Of a DNA stretch of 64,000 nucleotides, positions 57,885 to 64,000 are shown in pieces. The DNA is from Sipunculus nudus (taxonomy: Eukaryota; Annelida; Sipuncula; Golfingiida; Sipunculidae), in assembly GCA_026874595.1 (NCBI GenBank), contig CM049315.1, positions 3,158,664 through 3,222,663 of the forward strand, written 5' to 3'. The number at the start of each line of letters is the position of its first letter. Positions within the stretch are counted from its first letter, which is position 1. The translations under genes were made by a program, and so were the position numbers. The notes below the pieces were generated by a model. The model saw only the letters and a list, made by a program, of their open reading frames with translations, searched no databases and had not been told where the DNA came from.

Positions 57885-60480
57885 TTGTAAAAATCAGCTT
57901 TTTGTTCTGCTTTGCCGAAACATTTATATCTGTATTTATATAGTACAAATAAAATGTTGTCCTTCCAGGATGTAGCGTTTTCCTTAAGTTAGCCCATGCT
58001 TATTGGATATTACAAAAAAAAATAGATTGTCAATTCAGGTTTGACCAACGTCATAACATTAAGTTCGCATGAATTTAAAGTAAAATCTTTTGTCCCGACA
58101 AGTATACCAAACATGTTTAAGTCATGTTTAAAAATAAAACCACAGTTGGAAAAACAATATTGGATTGCAGCCGTAAGGGTCTGCTCTGCATGGAGTGTTC
58201 TGCTGTGCAGCGGTTATAAAAGCGAAAGGAATTTGTCACATACGTAAAGTACAAGACCGGATCAGATGAACTCTCAGTAAGCGTTAGCTTTGTCACATAT
58301 AATTATATCACTGATCGTGATGAACTCTTGATGTCGTTTGACCGATCCCGATAAGCCAGGGTTTATCTTGGGAACTGCACAGTCACCGGTCAGTTATGTC
58401 AATACGGATTTAGATTCAAACACAGCGCCCAGGATGGAAACCACTTAACTTGACACTCTTACGTAACGTATAACATTGGGCATTGAAACAGCTGGTATAC
58501 GTCACTGATGTCGTCTGCTAACATCTGGTAAATCCCGCCAAAGTTCATCCGGCATTGACTGGTGTCCTTCCCTTTCCCTAAGACCGAGACGTTTCATGAG
58601 TGGGCACTCCAAGAGGGTTAGAGATTAGTGGGCACTCTAGTTTGTATACTGAAAAGTCTTAATACATTATAATATAATAGAAGATTAAAGGGTCTAACTT
58701 TAAGCAAACTAAATACCTGCCTTGCATCCTTTTTAAAGAAACAAGTTTATTTAAACACATGAGAGATCAGTCCCCATCTTTCAACATATCAGCCTGTCTT
58801 TTGGAAGCAAGGTCATTGGTGAAAACAAAAAAAAAAAGCTTCAACGGGCAGCTGCTGAATGAATGATGGCATGTAAAATTTCTAAAATATATATCTAAAA
58901 CCAAGATCTTGAGCTACTCATGCAGGGGCATATCTTATCTGTCAGATCATTGTAAAAGAGTCCAAAAAGTTGTGAAACATAAATAGGAGATTTATTGTAA
59001 AATTTGTGATAGCCACATTAGGGTGTCACTTCCGTATTCAGCTTTCCAGAAAATTATAGAAAATATTACATTTGATGAAAATTATCTAAAACAGTCGGCA
59101 AACATGTTGTTTTCATTTGAATAAATTCGTTGTAAAATGATTCCGCATCTGTTGTCTACGTAGGCCCAGTCATTTGATAAGAATTAAGGTTTGATAAATG
59201 AATTTCGGCTGATTCACAGAAATCACGGCCCGTATAATTGCAGTACTTAATTTGATCATTTTAACACGAATTAGATACCGTAATACTGTGTACATCCACA
59301 CTAAACTTCAGTGTTTGAAACCGTGTAAAGTATCATTCCCGTCACCTCACGTATACAGATTATTATTTGTGCTTATCATAAATAAACGCGCGGCGTGCTG
59401 CATAAAGTCGCCCTTTAGCAAGCTGTTGTTCCGTTGCGTGCACCCTCTCGATCGTGTCGTACAAAAACTGCAGACCATAGACAGTATGTCAGGGTATTAG
59501 CAATTTTAGGTATACCAGAACAAATACTCTAAGCTGAACGATCAGACAGTTACTTGTATAAATCTACATATCCAAGCGGAGTCTAACCTAGGGTTATCCA
59601 TAGTAAACATACCAGTGCGGCGACCTAGTGTATGGGGGTTCTGGACTAAAAATAAATTGTCTTGAATTGTATATATAGCTTTGTCCTAACAAAGGTTGGC
59701 ATTCATAGATCCACAAAAGACCCATCTTTCCAAAGAAAATCGCTCATTCCAGTGTCATGTGTAAACAGGCGTTTCCTCCCGGACAATGTCAACACCAGCT
59801 CGATATTTGATTTATTATTCATAGTCTTATGTAAACTTCGTTCTATATAACTTGGTGTGTGCAGTGTCGTGGAGTTTAACTTCCTTCAGACCCTGTATAA
59901 CACACCTTTATCTTTTAATCTGCCCGTCAACGCTCTGTGAATTTGTAATATGTTTTCCCCTAATTTAACCTTTGGTATACGTACAGCCAAAAGAATGCAT
60001 GTGATTTCATTTATACGTATGAACGACACTTGTGTATCACTTGTAGAAAAAATACTTTAATCGATACGGAGTCGATTGTATAGTAGTCAACATGTAAAAT
60101 CACGGGTTTTCTCAGCATTATTTATTTTATTCTTCACATATTTTCAACTGATTCTAGCAACATAAAGTCTTAGTTTTTCTGAATACAGAAACGGAAATAA
60201 TATTATATATAAATATATATAAATGAGTAGCAGTACATGCGACAAAACACATAATTTTTAGCGCATAATATACTAGTATATCTAAATCTTTTTTTAGCAT
60301 GCATACTTAGTTTCTATAAAAACCCGTACAGGGTCATGAGGATTTGTATAATAAAAAGTAAGTGAAGCGTTGAGAATTACTTCCGAGGTTACGGTTCCGG
60401 TACGGAAGGTCAGAGACATGCATAGGTGGTACCATATTGAGCAATGTCCGGCAGTCTCCAGGTGACACCGCGATCACGTA
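57885..60480. other. No gene supported
   Basis: Several 60-80-codon plus-strand frames exist, none with recognisable domains or splice context. Confidence 0.4.
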
Positions 60481-60493
60481 GATTACACTATAC

Positions 60494-60829
60494 CTGGTCA
60501 CACATGACTGAATAAAGTAAAAACGTCCTCGTGGAGTGTGGCCTCTGCTTAGGGTCAGCGGGTAACTTAAGATACAATGGCGCTGCCCCCACTTTAAATT
60601 GTGATTCACTTCCGTATTGTGTGGCGATGACATCGCTACACAATTTGTGAGGAAGGGCTAGATTATAAGTAACCGCAGCCAGTAAACGTGATACACGGTA
60701 TGAGATAGGTAGCAGGCGTGGCAGGGCTATTGGTTTACTGTCCAAGTGGCCAGGCGCGTTATATCCCAAGGACGACTTTATCACTGTCAGGTAGGAATAC
60801 AGTACAAAGAGTACCAATTCAATTCCCAT
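60494..60829 (-). CDS. Possible first coding exon of a secreted or membrane protein
   Basis: The ATG at 60829-60827 opens 112 codons ending ..VMCDQ at CAG, followed by a donor GTATAG (phase 0). A TTTTCAG acceptor near 60870 precedes a short leader. Residues 1-20 (MGIELVLFVLYSYLTVIKSS) form a good signal peptide, with likely cleavage near SSLG|Y. The remainder is a mixed soluble sequence with two cysteines and no domain I recognise. No next exon was identified. The open frame is unusually long for this AT-rich region, and codon content is balanced. It could still be chance. Confidence 0.4.
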
Positions 60830-61360
60830 TCTATTCAATTTGGCAATTTAAGCGATGTGTTCATTTCTGAAAATGTTTTAAGCTGAATATGTTAACGGTT
60901 CATTAGACAACCATGTGCCTCTGGCTTTGGACAAACCCTTCTTGTTAGCCTTTTGCAGACATGACATGTTAATATACACTTTCATTCAGATTTATCATTC
61001 GGTCTGATTGTAGATTTATAAATAGTATCTAGCTCCCCTCGGAGAACTTTCCTGTCGTATCCCGGCGCACATATCGAACCCCATACCGTTTATTTCTAGC
61101 AGTTTCCCGAAATCGCTCATGGGGCTGTCATTTTGTGTACGCACTAAATTCCGGATATCACAGATCACAAGTCAAAAATATGGGTAAACCGCTAGAGTAT
61201 GTCTTATCGTATGTAAAGAGAATCGGACCAAGAAAAACGTGTATTTTATACTTTTGTAGTTAAATTATTGAGGTCGTGGTCAGGGAGTACTCGATATTTC
61301 AGCCTCTGGCAGTTATACCTTCCTACAGTTAAAGCCAATTGTTGAAACATCTAAGAAACT

Positions 61361-62043
61361 CGTGGTATATTTCATATACATGCATTCCTGCAGACTTTGG
61401 TGAAGAAATACGTGGTATTTCATATACATGTATTCCTGCAGACTTTGGTGAAGAAATACGTGGTATTTCATAACATGTATTCCTGCAGACTTTGGTGGAG
61501 AAATACGTGGTATTTCATATACATGTATTCCTGCAGACTTTGGTGGAGAAATACGTGGTATTTCATATACATGCATTCCTGCAGACTTTGGTGAAGAAAT
61601 ACGTGGTATTTCATATACATGTATTCCTGCAGACTTTGATGAAGAAATACGTGGTATTTCATAACATGTATTCCTGCAGACTTTGGTGAAGAAATACGTG
61701 GTATTTCATATACATGCATTCTTGCAGACTTTGGTGAAGAAATACGTGGTATTTCATATACATGTATTCCTGCAGACTTTGGTGAAGAAATACGTGGTAT
61801 TTCATATACATGTATTTCTGCAGACTTTGGTGAAGAAATACGTGGTATTACATATACATGTATTCCTGCAGACTTTGGTGAAGAAATACGTGGTATTTCA
61901 TATACATGTATTCCTGCAGACTTTGGTGAAGAAATACGTGGTATTACATATACATGTATTCCTGCAGACTTTGGTGAAGAAATACGTGGTATTACATATA
62001 CATGTATTCCTGCAGACTTTGGTGAAGAAATACGTGGTATTTC
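61361..62043. repeat. 48-bp minisatellite, about 14 copies
   Basis: The unit carries GAAGAAATACGTGGTATTTC, then ATATACATGTATTCCTGCAG and ACTTTGGT. Two copies lack two bases (CATAACATG), giving 46-base units. Because 48 is a multiple of three, long frames stay open on both strands (up to 206 codons on the minus strand). The 46-base units shift the frame, so there is no sign of coding constraint. Confidence 0.95.
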
Positions 62044-62216
62044 AGCCTTTGCCGTCACATCCTTGATATTTGGGCACAGGAATACCATCTATTTCATACT
62101 TTAAATCCCTGAAGTTGTGATCAGAATAGTGGTCATCATAGCGGTATATCCTTAATTTCGACATGCGACCGGTAAAAACCGGTTTTAAAGCGTCCGGGCC
62201 CGAATATATCTGCACT

Positions 62217-62218
<2 letters not shown>

Positions 62219-62268
<50 letters not shown>
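62219..62268. repeat. (GA)n microsatellite
   Basis: About 25 perfect GA units. Confidence 0.95.
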
Positions 62269-62269
<1 letters not shown>

Positions 62270-62271
<2 letters not shown>

Positions 62272-64000
62272 ATGGCAAGGGAGCGTTTATCGGAAAATAT
62301 TACAGTGGAATAACGCTTTTTGGATTTCATCGATTAAATCCTGGAGGTTTGGGCCAGAAAAATGTGTTATTTCTTTTATTTTCAGAACATGCTGGTGAGT
62401 TTCAATCTTCGAGATCTATTTTTTTTCAAAAAGCATAAATTATATATTTCGCATATATTCAGAAATATTTAAACGTTATTCATTTCAGGATCAAGTGAAA
62501 ACTTTATGAAACACCCGTGTATAGGGGCTAACCTTGGTATAAATTACATACATATTAATTTATCTGCAGCATATATTACAAATTGACGGATCTTCACTTG
62601 GTCCTCTATGAATTTCTTCTTATTGTGGGATCATGTAACGGCACTCTATCAAGGCCGATCAGCTTATTTATGTACAAGTATACACAAATATAGGCTATAG
62701 TTAATTCACACTTGAGCTGATACGATTTCATAATGCGTCCTTGAATCATTATTCATCTGGAGTGTCGTTTTTACACGTCTTGGATACACACTCTGGTAAT
62801 TGGTCCCAATTAAGCAAATCACTGGGCTTAATCGCCATAAATACCTGCTGTTTACCTGAGCATTTAATAAGGGGCATTGTGTAAAAGGGTTAATTACCAA
62901 AGTTCCGGGTCACCACTGTAGACACTGACCTGCTGTAGCGTCATGTCTGTTATTTAAATAGGACGTTTTAAAGTTGGGCCACTGTACATTCGTGTTCCGC
63001 TTTCCAAATTAATTTAAGGAAGTTCCAGTCTACGGTATAGGTCTCTCACTACAGCATACAGCTAGTAAGTATTTACTTTATTGCTATGATCACGTTGAAG
63101 CTTGTTGATAAGTCTCGTGCTTTGTCCTGGTCTGGTATAGAATGATGTAAATTTTTAAGTCATCTTTATGTTTGAGTAAAATTTGTGATGTTATTTTGTT
63201 TTTGGAGTTTTCGTAATTGCAACAGTTAATTGTAAGAAATGTTATGCATGCCCAAGTATAGAGGGCTTTGTTTTCTATTGTTGTTGGATAACGGCGTAAT
63301 GCACAAGGCAAAAATTATAATTTCAGTTATGAATCTGTAGGAGATCGGGGATACTGCATGTCTCACATACAGATTGTTGTATGCCTTATCAATATCAATA
63401 CCGGCAAATTATATAAAGGGGAGGGTAAAATTTGGTCAGCTCCCCAGTGAACCCCGTATACATGTACTTTATATAGCTTTATATGCGTCACCGCGGTTTG
63501 AAGGCATCTCCTGGAAATCAGACGTTTTATTTATTTATTTAACCCTACAAAACAAACATTTATAATCTGGATATAAATGCAAGATATTAAACTCGAAACT
63601 GGAAATAGTTATATTAATAATAGATAATAAACAATTTGATAAGACCTCACAGATTGTTACCCCGTGATACCATAGAAAGTTCTATAGCATTAACATTTAG
63701 GGAGTGTTATTCTTACGACAGGCAATGTACGGGACATATCATAGCTAATCGGGATGAACGTATGAATATTCATTGAACATGAATATGTATAATCAGGATC
63801 ATTCACTCACATTTCTTACTATATATACATATGTCATTTCACTCGCATGTGTGTGTGTATACAGCGTTTACAGTTGGGCATTACATGGACGTTATAGAGA
63901 GCGAAAATTCATAAATGACACATGAAATTCCCTAATTTCCCCTTTGATATCTCAAAATAGATGAGCTATAAGCTGAAAAATTCCCCGACGGCCGGCTCAC
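62270..64000. other. No gene supported; possible first exon near 62985-63064
   Basis: TATTTAAATAGGACG at about 62952 is TATA-like. About 110 bases on, CAGCTA|GTAAGTATTT (donor at 63065) is a near-ideal U1 match. No start codon with a useful frame lies between. The rest is AT-rich with short frames only. Confidence 0.25.

Noticed and set aside
61468-62088. 206-codon minus-strand frame with 16-residue repeats
   Set aside because: It is the 48-bp minisatellite read through. The frame shifts within it and the opposite strand is equally open.

Overview
The window is animal nuclear DNA: AT-rich, gene-poor and repeat-dense, with spliced genes, AATAAA polyadenylation signals, GT-AG introns, long (TA)n and (TC)n microsatellites and layered transposon insertions. 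Repeats with GACCTTTGACC-type sequence, GGAC-rich 3' ends and terminal hairpins, together with mobile elements carrying internal tandem arrays, point to a lophotrochozoan, most likely a mollusc and perhaps a bivalve. That placement is inference, not proof.

Two conserved genes are recognisable. At the left edge (28-154, +) is the last coding exon of a FIP1/FIP1L1-like pre-mRNA 3'-end processing factor, followed by a 3'UTR that has absorbed a small TA-flanked MITE. Convergent to it (10660-14805, -) is a two-coding-exon gene for a 135-residue, four-helix membrane protein of the TMEM35B/DoxX-like family, ending in a possible KxKxx ER-retrieval signal. Its 3.7-kb intron is filled with a 46-bp minisatellite fused to a 180-bp satellite. 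A third, weaker gene is a signal-peptide-bearing first coding exon at 60494-60829 (-). A possible decayed or lineage-specific terminal exon lies at 24013-24348 (-).

The rest is mainly transposon-derived. One recurring architecture is a unique head with a short palindrome, an internal tandem array or repeat module, a GGAC-rich stretch, and a terminal hairpin followed by CTAA-like sequence. It occurs at 2995-5901, 11580-12186, 26226-28108 and 44599-46342; related forms are at 6367-6940, 15586-16311, 28978-29640 and 33943-34336. A 12-bp palindrome, GGTGGCGCCACC, recurs at least nine times exactly in otherwise unlike repeats. Intact terminal-inverted-repeat elements are a 900-bp element with a 6-bp target duplication (30731-31630), a 3.28-kb hAT-like element with a 5-bp duplication (39361-42640) and a 4.05-kb TA-flanked element with AGGGTTCTT subterminal repeats (51097-55150). 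A decayed LINE reverse transcriptase C-terminus lies at about 42850-43580.

Regulatory candidates are a CCAAT/CRE/TATA promoter at 50211-50260 (+), a cluster of palindromic Smad sites at 29706-29747, a perfect CTCF-consensus site at 48571-48584, and a possible minus-strand promoter at 36210-36360. No CRISPR array, rRNA or intact tRNA gene was seen. Long stretches hold no gene I can support.
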